Assembly (NCBI GenBank): GCA_030668345.1
Contig: DAOUUD010000088.1
Span: 1-7,031, forward strand
DNA from: Candidatus Cloacimonadota bacterium
GTDB lineage: Bacteria; Cloacimonadota; Cloacimonadia; Cloacimonadales; TCS61
Reading direction: 5' to 3'
DNA: 7,031 nt
Each line of letters opens with the position of its first letter. The stretch's first letter is position 1. The notes below the pieces were generated by a model. It was not told the origin of the DNA and did not search any database. It worked only from the letters and a program-made list of their open reading frames with translations. Below, piece by piece: positions 1-6,559 of the stretch. Position numbers and translations under genes: made by a program.

Positions 1-6
1 ATTAAA

Positions 7-12
7 TATAAT
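7..12 (+). promoter_or_regulatory. Candidate -10 box upstream of the first kinase
   Basis: The hexamer TATAAT matches the sigma-70 -10 consensus and lies 17 bases before the start codon of the first kinase gene. Transcription from it would begin near position 18-20 and leave a leader of about 10 nt. The matching -35 region would fall outside the window, so only half of the promoter can be examined. In DNA this AT-rich the hexamer is expected often by chance. Confidence 0.2.
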
Positions 13-29
13 AAATAATTGGGGTATTT

Positions 30-1862
30 ATGAATGAAACGGTAGTATTAGTGCCTGCAATAGAAAATGCTTTGAAGCTGAAAAGACAAAAAGAAGAGAA
101 AAAACAAACGGAAAAAGCATTCCGTGAGAGTGAAGAAAAACTTCGAATGACAATTGACTACTCTCCCATTGGTGTTTGTACTACAGATTTGAACAGAAAC
201 ATTCTTACAGTGAATTCAGCTTATTGTAAAATGCTGGGATATTCCAGAGAAGAGTTATTAAAGATGTCCTTTATGGATTTTACTCATCCGGACGACAAAC
301 AAAAAAATGCAGATCTATACAAGAAGATCGTGAAAGGAGAAATCACCTTCTTTGATATGGAAAAAAGATATATCCGCAAAGATGGAAAGACTATTTATGT
401 TTTTTTGCGTTCTAATCTTGTAAGAGATGATCAGGATAATCCGCTTTTTGAAATTGCAGTTGTGGAAGATGTTACTGAAAGAAAAAAAGCTGAAGAAGCC
501 TTAAAAGAAAGTGAAGAAAAATTTCGCTCTGTAGTAGAAAATTCTCATGAAGGGATTTTCATAGTTGATAACGCCTATAAATTCAGTTATGTAAATGATG
601 AATTTTGTAAGATGATAGGATATTCACGCAAGTATCTGATTGGAGTTGATTTCCGACAGTTTCTTGAAAAAAAAAGCAAGACCATGGTTGCAGAGAGATA
701 TAAAAAGAGACAGCTTGGTGAGGAAATACCAAATCGTTATGGATTTGATATTGTTACTAATAAAGGAGAAATAAGAACTCTTGAAATCAGTGCCAATATC
801 TTGAAAAACACAAGTGGAACTATTTCCACAGTCGGGCAGGTTTTAGATGTTACCGAGCGTAACAAAAACCTGAAAAGCCTGCAAGAACATGATGCCCTGA
901 ATAATGCACTTTTTGAATATAATCCCATTGAGACAATTGTGGTAAACAACAAAGGTGAGATCATGCAAGTGAACAAGGCAGTAAAAACCAACCGCAGCCG
1001 GCTACCGAAATCCGGTAATATAATGTACAAAGATTTTGCATCTAAATACTCTATAGATATGTTTGAAGAGTTAATGGAATGTATTAAAACTGGAAAGATA
1101 AAAGTTTTTCCCGAAATAAAATATAGAGAAGACAGATACTATAATGCTACAATAGCACCTTTTCCGCAAGGGGCAATTATTACTGCTCAGGATATTACAA
1201 AACAAAAACTGGCACAAGACGAGATAAACAGATCTTTACAGGAGAAAGAAGTTCTGCTAAATGAAATACATCATCGTGTAAAAAACAATATGCAGATCAT
1301 TACCAGCTTGCTTAAACTGCAATCTCAAAACATAAAAGATAAAAGGTCTCTGGAACTATTTCAAAATAGTCAAAACAGAGTGCGTTCCATGGCCTTGATA
1401 CATGAAAAATTATACAGAACCAAAGATTTTTCCAATATAGATTTTGGAGAATACATTAGAGGCCTGACAACTCATTTATTGATTTCCTACCATATTCTGC
1501 CGTCACAGATTAAAATCGATGTTAATATCAAAGATATTGTTTTTAATATAAACGTTGCCATTCCCTGCGGGCTTATTATAAATGAGTTAGTTACCAATTC
1601 TCTCAATCATGCATTTTCAAATTGCAGAGAAGGAAAGATAAAAATTACTATAACCAAGAAAGGAACTAATGGTTATTTGTTAGTAGTTAAAGATAATGGG
1701 AAAGGATTGCCACCTGAAGCGACAGAACTGGAAGATCCAACTACTCTTGGCTTGCAATTGGTTAGCTCACTGGTAAGCCAATTGAAAGGGACTTTACAAT
1801 ATCAATTTAAAGAAGGAGCTATTTTTTCCATAGAATTCGGAACATCAAGAAAATTAGTTTAG
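30..1862 (+). CDS. Soluble multi-PAS sensor histidine kinase, HisKA_2 class
   Basis: A cytoplasmic histidine kinase of 610 residues that should autophosphorylate from ATP and pass the phosphate to an unidentified response regulator. Two PAS/PAC sensory domains are clear, at about residues 31-155 and 160-280; each starts with an ESEEK motif and ends in D-V-T-E-R. A third, degenerate PAS lies at about 285-395. A HisKA_2 dimerisation domain follows at about 403-480 with the motif EIHHRVKNN; by comparison with HWE/HisKA_2 kinases the phosphoacceptor is probably His415. The HATPase_c domain shows the N box (NELVTNSLNHAF, 518-529), the G1 box DNGKGLP (555-561) and a G2 box TTLGLQLV (571-578). No membrane segment or signal peptide is seen, so it senses something inside the cell. 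The ATG at 30 follows an in-frame stop at 12-14 and a GGGG at 21-24 that may act as ribosome binding site. Residues 5-25 resemble the last helix and linker of a receiver domain. The ligand is unknown. Confidence 0.92.
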   Translation: MNETVVLVPAIENALKLKRQKEEKKQTEKAFRESEEKLRMTIDYSPIGVCTTDLNRNILTVNSAYCKMLGYSREELLKMSFMDFTHPDDKQKNADLYKKIVKGEITFFDMEKRYIRKDGKTIYVFLRSNLVRDDQDNPLFEIAVVEDVTERKKAEEALKESEEKFRSVVENSHEGIFIVDNAYKFSYVNDEFCKMIGYSRKYLIGVDFRQFLEKKSKTMVAERYKKRQLGEEIPNRYGFDIVTNKGEIRTLEISANILKNTSGTISTVGQVLDVTERNKNLKSLQEHDALNNALFEYNPIETIVVNNKGEIMQVNKAVKTNRSRLPKSGNIMYKDFASKYSIDMFEELMECIKTGKIKVFPEIKYREDRYYNATIAPFPQGAIITAQDITKQKLAQDEINRSLQEKEVLLNEIHHRVKNNMQIITSLLKLQSQNIKDKRSLELFQNSQNRVRSMALIHEKLYRTKDFSNIDFGEYIRGLTTHLLISYHILPSQIKIDVNIKDIVFNINVAIPCGLIINELVTNSLNHAFSNCREGKIKITITKKGTNGYLLVVKDNGKGLPPEATELEDPTTLGLQLVSSLVSQLKGTLQYQFKEGAIFSIEFGTSRKLV

Positions 1863-1883
1863 TAAAATATTTCTAAAAAACAT

Positions 1884-1888
1884 AAGGA
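1884..1888 (+). promoter_or_regulatory. Ribosome binding site of the zinc phospholipase-like gene
   Basis: AAGGA lies 6 nt before the ATG at 1895. An in-frame TAA at 1883-1885 overlaps it, so the reading frame cannot extend upstream. The site therefore fixes the start and rules out a missed signal peptide. Confidence 0.7.
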
Positions 1889-1894
1889 AATAAA

Positions 1895-2728
1895 ATGTGG
1901 CTTTGGGATAGTAGAACTCATCAGTTTATAACGTCCGAAGCATTATTAAAATGCAGGTTGGCTTTCAGGAATATGATAAAACTTCATCAGGAGCTTTTCA
2001 TTTTAGGTATAGAAGCACCCGACCGGATTTTCAAAGATTTCACAAATCATTATTACAATTGCACTCCAAATCAATATGGTGTGCATAGTGGGAATATTAT
2101 TAATAAAATAGGAAAGGAAATTCAACTTATACAATCGATGCTGAACAACCCGGATAAGATCACTGTTCATCCCGGGATTGCACCTTTTCTTTCTGCTTTG
2201 CTGGACACACCTCTTAAGGCTTTTATCTTTGAACTTGGTGTTCTATCGCACTATGTTGCCGATCTCCATCAACCATTCCATACAGATGGGAAATACAGAT
2301 TTGCAGATGAAAAGACAGTTCATAAAATCATGGAAGCAGATACACGTTTGCACTTGAATGATTTTCAAATAAAACTGGAAAGACGAAGACGAATAAAAGA
2401 CCCACTAGGATATTTTACCTATCAAATTTACGAGATAAATGGATTTTATGATACTTTGATCGAGAGTTATTTCCTGCAAAAAGGAAAAGTGAAACCCGAC
2501 CGTTGGCAAAATTCATTTCCTGTTATTGAGGAATGCCTTTCCTTGGCTGTACAAAACGTAGCCAATGTTTTTTTGAGTTTTGAAACAGCCACAAATATAT
2601 TTCAGCATCAGTTCAGAAATTCAAAATTGAGAAAAAATGTTATAAATTTGATCGATTTAAACAAGTATTACAAACTCATAAAGTATTCTTCAGGGACGAT
2701 TTCTATAAGGAGATCACATGTATGCTAA
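1895..2728 (+). CDS. Zinc-dependent phospholipase C / S1-P1 nuclease-fold protein lacking a signal peptide
   Basis: A protein of 277 residues with the zinc-ligand pattern of the trinuclear phospholipase C / S1-P1 nuclease superfamily, whose members hydrolyse phosphodiester bonds in phospholipids or nucleic acids. Visible ligands are Trp4 (or Trp2), His9 in THQFITSEAL, Asp43 in APDR, His52 in NHYYN, then His119, Asp123, His129, His143 and Glu147. The spacing of the last five equals that of Bacillus cereus PLC (H118, D122, H128, H142, E146). The Trp4-His9 spacing equals Trp1-His6 of nuclease P1. Known family members are usually secreted, and the amino group of the mature N-terminal Trp binds zinc. 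Here no leader exists and the frame is closed upstream, so the protein seems cytoplasmic or is trimmed at its N-terminus. The region after about residue 230 is basic and not recognised. The gene sits between two sensor kinases, 32 bp after the first and overlapping the second by 11 bp. Substrate (lipid or nucleic acid) cannot be decided. Confidence 0.75.
   Translation: MWLWDSRTHQFITSEALLKCRLAFRNMIKLHQELFILGIEAPDRIFKDFTNHYYNCTPNQYGVHSGNIINKIGKEIQLIQSMLNNPDKITVHPGIAPFLSALLDTPLKAFIFELGVLSHYVADLHQPFHTDGKYRFADEKTVHKIMEADTRLHLNDFQIKLERRRRIKDPLGYFTYQIYEINGFYDTLIESYFLQKGKVKPDRWQNSFPVIEECLSLAVQNVANVFLSFETATNIFQHQFRNSKLRKNVINLIDLNKYYKLIKYSSGTISIRRSHVC
2707..2712 (+). promoter_or_regulatory. Ribosome binding site of the second kinase
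   Basis: AAGGAG, 5 nt before the ATG at 2718, lies inside the last codons of the zinc phospholipase-like gene. It supports this start and suggests translational coupling across the 11-bp overlap. Confidence 0.75.
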
Positions 2729-4457
2729 AGATATAACCAGAGAAAATATTCTTGAGGAATTCCAGAAATTACAAAGACAAAACGCTGTATTAACAAAAGA
2801 AAATGAACAATTGTTATTTGAAAAAACCAAGTGTATGAGGGTTGAGAAAAAATTCACTGAGGGTGAAAAAAAATACCGCATTCATTTTGAATCTTCCAAA
2901 GATGCTATGATGATTATTACAGCATCAACCTGTATCTTTACTGCAGGTAATCGTTCCGCAGTTGAGATGTTCAATGTAAAAGATGAGAAGGAATTAATTT
3001 CTAAAAAACCCTGGGAATTATCTCCAAAATACCAGCCAGATGGACAACTTTCTTCTGTAAAAGCCAGGGAAATGATAGAAAAAGCAATGAAAACCGGTTC
3101 GCATTTTTTTGAATGGACCCATAAAAGAATGAATGATAAAGAATTTCCTACTACTGTCCTGTTTACCAAGCTAACATCAGAGCACAAACTATTGTTAGAA
3201 GTAACTGTAAAAGATATTACTAAGCGTAAAAAGGCGGAAGAAGAATTAAAAAAACAACTGGAAGGAATGGTAAAAGAACGTACTATCAAGCTGAAACAAG
3301 AAATGATCCAACAAATAAAACCTGAAGAAAGGCTAAAATCATCCACTGTATTTTTGCATGATAATGAGACCCGTTACCGCACGATTTTCGAAACTGCAAA
3401 TGTTGCTATTTGGGAAGAGGATTTTACAGAATTGAAAGCGGCTATCGACGCAGTTAAAGCACAGGGAGTGGCGGATTTTCGATCTTATCTGGAAAAGCAC
3501 CCGGAATTTGTTGAGCAGGCTGTTAAATTAATAAAAATCCTGAATGTGAACAATGAGACACTCAAAATGTATAGAGCACACAGCAAGGAAGAACTGCTCG
3601 CTTCGCTCGATCGTATATTTGTTTCGGAGTCATTGCATACTTTCAAAGAAGAACTGATCGCCATAGCAGAGGGTAAAAGAACGTTCGAAGCTGAAGAGAT
3701 CACTCAAAACCTGCAAGGTGAACGGGTTGATGTTCTACTCAAATTATCTATCCCGGCAAGTAAAGAGTCATTCGGTCATATTTTAATAAGTATGATGGAT
3801 ATAACCGAAAGAAAAAAAGCACAGGAAGAACTGATCAATCATCAGAAACATATTAAATTGATAAATAGAATATTAAGGCATGATATAGCAAATAACTTTG
3901 CAGTCATTCAAAGTGCATTGAATATTTATAAGCAAAATCATGAAAATCAAATGCTTGAAGAAGCAGATAAACAAATTCAAAAAGGCTCTTTGTTAATCCG
4001 TAGAATGAAACAATTGGAAGAGTTCTTAAACTCCGATAAAACATTAAAAGTAAGAGATTCAAACAGTATTATAAATAGAATTGCCTTAAGCTATCCTGCT
4101 TTGAAAATTAACATTATCGGTAAAGCAAAAGTCCTGGCTAACGATGCTATCGATTCTGTTTTTGATAATTTATTTAACAATGCTTTGATACATGCAGAAG
4201 CAGATGTGATCGATATTTCAATAAATAAACACAAAAATTCTTGTATTATTCGTGTGGCAGATAATGGAAAAGGAATACCAGATAAGATTAAAGATAAGGT
4301 ATTTTACGAGAGTTTTAAATACGGTGAAAAAGGACACACCGGTCTGGGACTCTATATTGCAAAAAAAACAATTGAAAGCTTTAATGGATCGATTCGAGTA
4401 GAAAATAATGAACCAAAGGGAACAGTATTTATTATAACCCTGCAATTAGTGCAATAA
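2718..4457 (+). CDS. Soluble two-PAS sensor histidine kinase with an RHDI-type phosphoacceptor motif
   Basis: A cytoplasmic histidine kinase of 579 residues. A short N-terminal coiled coil (about 8-48) leads to PAS domain 1 (about 47-172), then a charged coiled coil (about 168-215). PAS domain 2 (about 216-370) carries an insertion at about 231-282 (from IWEEDF to LNVNNETL) before the PAS core resumes. Both PAS domains end in D-I-T-(K/E)-R-K-K-A. The dimerisation helix holds LRHDIANN (386-393), with His388 as the likely phosphoacceptor; this R-H-D-I-x-N form is common in archaeal kinases and less so in bacteria. The ATPase domain has an N box (DNLFNNALIHA, 483-493), G1 DNGKGIP (515-521), an F-box-like FYESFKYG and G2 GHTGLGLYIAKK (539-550), so it looks catalytically intact. 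No membrane segment is seen. It overlaps the zinc phospholipase-like gene by 11 bp and ends directly at the shared terminator. Signal and partner regulator are unknown. Confidence 0.92.
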   Translation: MYAKDITRENILEEFQKLQRQNAVLTKENEQLLFEKTKCMRVEKKFTEGEKKYRIHFESSKDAMMIITASTCIFTAGNRSAVEMFNVKDEKELISKKPWELSPKYQPDGQLSSVKAREMIEKAMKTGSHFFEWTHKRMNDKEFPTTVLFTKLTSEHKLLLEVTVKDITKRKKAEEELKKQLEGMVKERTIKLKQEMIQQIKPEERLKSSTVFLHDNETRYRTIFETANVAIWEEDFTELKAAIDAVKAQGVADFRSYLEKHPEFVEQAVKLIKILNVNNETLKMYRAHSKEELLASLDRIFVSESLHTFKEELIAIAEGKRTFEAEEITQNLQGERVDVLLKLSIPASKESFGHILISMMDITERKKAQEELINHQKHIKLINRILRHDIANNFAVIQSALNIYKQNHENQMLEEADKQIQKGSLLIRRMKQLEEFLNSDKTLKVRDSNSIINRIALSYPALKINIIGKAKVLANDAIDSVFDNLFNNALIHAEADVIDISINKHKNSCIIRVADNGKGIPDKIKDKVFYESFKYGEKGHTGLGLYIAKKTIESFNGSIRVENNEPKGTVFIITLQLVQ

Positions 4458-4493
4458 AAAAAGGAGCTCGCTCGAGCTCCTTTTTTATTTTTT
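4457..4493. terminator. Bidirectional intrinsic terminator between convergent operons
   Basis: The core at 4463-4480 is a perfect inverted repeat, GGAGCTC / GAGCTCC around a GCTC loop. It is extended by six A bases at 4457-4462 pairing with six T bases at 4481-4486, giving about 13 base pairs. A further T run follows at 4488-4493 on the plus strand, and the A run supplies the U tract for the minus strand. It lies exactly between the stop of the second kinase and the stop of rplS, so it should serve both transcripts. Confidence 0.93.
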
Positions 4494-4839
4494 AGTATCT
4501 TCTTTTTTCTTTAACACGAGCCGCTTTACCTTTTGCTTTTCTAAGATAGAAGAGCTTAGCTCTGCGTACACGTCCAAATCTTACTACTTCAATCTTCTGG
4601 ATATTAGGAGAATGAAGCGGGAAAATTCGTTCAACACCCACACCGTCACTTACTTTGCGAACGGTAAAGGTTTTGGAAATCTGTGCTCCATGTTTCTGGA
4701 TAACAATTCCCTGGAATATCTGAATTCTTTCTTTCGAACTTTCTTTGATCTTATAATGAACCTTAATGGTGTCACCAACTCTGAACTCAGGAAGATCAGT
4801 CCTCAGTTGTTCTTTTCCGATTTCATGAACAATGTCCAT
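4492..4839 (-). CDS. rplS: Large ribosomal subunit protein bL19
   Basis: A protein of 115 residues, the usual length for bL19, which sits at the 30S-50S interface of the ribosome. The family core is plain: FRVGDTIKVHYKI near residues 19-31, QGIVIQKHG at 43-51, FTVRKVSDGVGVERIFPLHS at 58-77, and VVRFGRVRRAKLFYLR at 85-100. A basic C-terminal tail ends in KEKRRY. The ATG at 4839 is preceded by a strong AAGGAGG. It is the last gene of the operon, 10 bp after the methyltransferase gene, and its stop codon abuts the shared terminator. Confidence 0.98.
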   Translation of the reverse strand: MDIVHEIGKEQLRTDLPEFRVGDTIKVHYKIKESSKERIQIFQGIVIQKHGAQISKTFTVRKVSDGVGVERIFPLHSPNIQKIEVVRFGRVRRAKLFYLRKAKGKAARVKEKRRY

Positions 4840-4843
4840 AGAA

Positions 4844-4850
4844 CCTCCTT
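4844..4850 (-). promoter_or_regulatory. Strong ribosome binding site of rplS
   Basis: AAGGAGG on the minus strand, 4 nt before the ATG at 4839, and touching the stop codon of the methyltransferase gene. It is the best Shine-Dalgarno match in this operon and fits the high output needed for a ribosomal protein. Confidence 0.85.
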
Positions 4851-5398
4851 TATTTTTCGGAAGTGATCCTGTCTAAAACAATAGCTACAGCGCTTCGTAC
4901 TGAGAGATGATTATAATTTCTATTCCCATGGATGGGCTTCAGAACGAAATCAGCTTTTTCATGAACATCTCTCGTTAACCCGTTTCCCGTTCCAAATAAC
5001 AGTAATACAGGTTTTTCCAATTTTACAAATTCATCATAGCTCAATTGGTTCTTTAATTCCATAGCAGTTGTTGTAACAGTAAGACAGTCTCCTCCCTGTG
5101 AATTTATCATTTCCTTTGCAGTTTCAATATCTTTTGCATATTCAATTATCGATAAAGCATTTACTCTATCTTTGTTATAACAATTTGCAATATCACTTTG
5201 CCAGAATTTCAGGATTTTTTCCAACAATTCTTTCTGGGTAGGTAGGGGAGTAATTACAAAGAATTTCTTAACGCCGAAGGTATAACAGCTTCTCGATATA
5301 TCGTGAATATCAAGATTGGTGATAGAAGTTGTTACAACTTCTCCGAATTTATTATAAACCGGATGATGCACCAATCCTGTATAAAGTTCATTTATCAT
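4850..5398 (-). CDS. TrmD-linked SPOUT-class RNA methyltransferase (Tm1570 family)
   Basis: A protein of 182 residues that matches the small alpha/beta-knot, SAM-dependent RNA methyltransferase family typified by Thermotoga maritima Tm1570 (Pfam Methyltrn_RNA_4). The N-terminus LYTGLVHHPVYNKFGEVVTT (5-24) and SITNLDIHDISRSCYTFGVK (25-44) are typical. The knot region is seen as LLLFGTGNGL (132-141) and, near the C-terminus, PIHGNRNYNHLSVRSA (155-170), where the cofactor should bind. The family often lies next to trmD, and in some bacteria, such as Calditerrivibrio, the two are fused. Here the gene follows trmD with an 11-bp overlap and precedes rplS by 10 bp. The upstream ribosome binding site is poor (GAAAG directly before the ATG), so translation probably depends on coupling to trmD. 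Its RNA substrate is not known to me; a tRNA or rRNA target is an inference from context. Confidence 0.9.
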   Translation of the reverse strand: MINELYTGLVHHPVYNKFGEVVTTSITNLDIHDISRSCYTFGVKKFFVITPLPTQKELLEKILKFWQSDIANCYNKDRVNALSIIEYAKDIETAKEMINSQGGDCLTVTTTAMELKNQLSYDEFVKLEKPVLLLFGTGNGLTRDVHEKADFVLKPIHGNRNYNHLSVRSAVAIVLDRITSEK

Positions 5399-6068
5399 CT
5401 TTCAATAGATCCGGACGGTTTCTCAGGGTGATTTCCAAAGCTTTCTGCTGACGCCATTCATCTATTTTTTTATGATTTCCGGAAAGAAGAACTTCGGGTA
5501 CTTTCATACCTTTGAATTCGGGTGGTCTGGTATAATGAGGACATCCAAGAATGCCATTTTGATGTGAATCGGTCATTGCAGAATCGATATCTCCCAGTAC
5601 TCCTTCCTGGAGCCGGGCAATAGCATCGATCATTGCCATGGCTGGTATTTCACCACCGGAAAGAACATAGTCGCCAATTGAAAGTTCCTCAGTAACGAAT
5701 TTGTCTCGAATTCTCTGATCGATCTCTTTGTAATGTCCGCAAAGCAAGATCAGGTTTTCCATTTTACTGTATTCAGTTACGATCTTCTGGGTAAGAAGTT
5801 TACCCTGCGGAGTAAAATAAATCACAGGAATATCTCGATTTTTTTTTACACTTAAGATTGCTTCATACAGAGGTTCCGGTTTCATTACCATGCCAGCACC
5901 ACCACCATAAGGAGTGTCATCCACCGTGTGGTGTTTATCATGAGTAAAATCACGAATGTTTGTTAGATTCACCGATAACGCTTTTTCTCTGATGGCAATT
6001 CCGAGCATACTTTCTTGAAGGAAGTTTTCAAATATCTTTGGAAAAAGTGTAAGAACTTCGATGTTCAT
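5388..6068 (-). CDS. trmD: tRNA (guanine-37-N1)-methyltransferase TrmD
   Basis: A protein of 226 residues that transfers a methyl group from S-adenosylmethionine to N1 of G37 in tRNAs, which keeps the reading frame on the ribosome. It acts as a homodimer in the cytoplasm. Family motifs are clear: MNIEVLTLFP at the start, DDTPYGGGAGMVMKPEP (50-66), the trefoil-knot segments FTPQGK (85-90), LCGHYKEIDQR (109-119) and SIGDYVLSGGEIPAM (130-144). GVLG and SAMTDSH follow (157-169), in which Asp167 corresponds to the catalytic Asp169 of the Escherichia coli enzyme, and Arg152 to Arg154. The C-terminal domain includes HYTRPPEF (178-185) and PEVLLSGNH (191-199). The usual Y-E-G of the knot is Y-K-E here (Lys114). 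It overlaps rimM by 4 bp (ATGA) and the next methyltransferase gene by 11 bp. An AAAGGA lies 11 nt before the start, further than ideal. Confidence 0.98.
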   Translation of the reverse strand: MNIEVLTLFPKIFENFLQESMLGIAIREKALSVNLTNIRDFTHDKHHTVDDTPYGGGAGMVMKPEPLYEAILSVKKNRDIPVIYFTPQGKLLTQKIVTEYSKMENLILLCGHYKEIDQRIRDKFVTEELSIGDYVLSGGEIPAMAMIDAIARLQEGVLGDIDSAMTDSHQNGILGCPHYTRPPEFKGMKVPEVLLSGNHKKIDEWRQQKALEITLRNRPDLLKDDK

Positions 6069-6559
6069 AAATTCATTAATCCTTTGATATTCTTTGTATA
6101 TATTTCGTTGCCTTCGATCTGTTCCACATAATAATCCACCACAGGTATCATGATCTCATTACCGTTTATTAATTCCACAATTAGAATATTCTGTGCATTA
6201 TTAAAGAAGGTTTCCTTCACCTTCCCGATGATACTATCTGCAAAATGAACTTTCATACCAGTATAATTTGAAATATCATGTTCATCCAAAAGCATTGTAA
6301 TATCTTCCTGGGGTAACATGACCAGTACTTTGCCATCTTCTGCTGCGTCGCGGGCAATTTCCAGATCATCGATCTTCAGCATTTTATCGTTAAGATTATC
6401 TTCTATTTTCACATATTTCACACTATGATCTGTAAAGAACAAAAAAACATCTTGTAGGGAAAATGATTGAAAAATCTTATTCGGTTTGAAAGAAATATAT
6501 CCATCACTATCGACGAATTTACCAAGCTTTCCTATCGCAATAAGATCAGAGATCTCCAT
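6065..6559 (-). CDS. rimM: Ribosome maturation factor RimM, divergent
   Basis: A protein of 164 residues, close to the usual 165-180, placed between khpA and trmD as in many bacteria. RimM binds protein S19 and helps mature the 3' domain of 16S rRNA. The C-terminal PRC-barrel-like half is recognisable: YTGMKV (99-104), the IIGKVKETFF strand (110-119), ILIVEL.NGNEIMIPVVDYYV (125-145) and KGLMNL at the end. The N-terminal half begins with the family-like IAIGKLGKF (7-15) but lacks the common H-G-x-x-G-E motif; DSDGYISFKP (17-26) stands in its place. The identification thus rests on the C-terminal half and on gene order. The ATG at 6559 directly follows the khpA stop with no gap, and only a weak GAG/AGAGA lies upstream, which suggests coupled translation. 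Confidence 0.88.
   Translation of the reverse strand: MEISDLIAIGKLGKFVDSDGYISFKPNKIFQSFSLQDVFLFFTDHSVKYVKIEDNLNDKMLKIDDLEIARDAAEDGKVLVMLPQEDITMLLDEHDISNYTGMKVHFADSIIGKVKETFFNNAQNILIVELINGNEIMIPVVDYYVEQIEGNEIYTKNIKGLMNL

Noticed and set aside
1..37. Frameshifted receiver domain joined to the first kinase
   Set aside because: The other two plus frames hit stops at 16-18 and 35-37 and show no receiver sequence in the few visible codons, so a frameshift cannot be supported from this window.
737..1030. Minus-strand open frame of 97 codons
   Set aside because: Antisense to the first kinase, whose domains are continuous through this region; no independent support.
2882..3346. Minus-strand open frame of 154 codons
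   Set aside because: Antisense to the PAS region of the second kinase; its Ser/Phe-rich composition is typical of the reverse of lysine-rich coding sequence.
30..4457. Mobile element or defence island
   Set aside because: No transposase, integrase, terminal repeats, toxin, nuclease-helicase pair or tRNA gene is visible; by eye the base composition does not differ clearly from that of the ribosomal operon.
4612..4866. Plus-strand open frame of 84 codons
   Set aside because: It lies antisense across rplS and the end of the methyltransferase gene, shows no domain, and is explained as a shadow of conserved genes.
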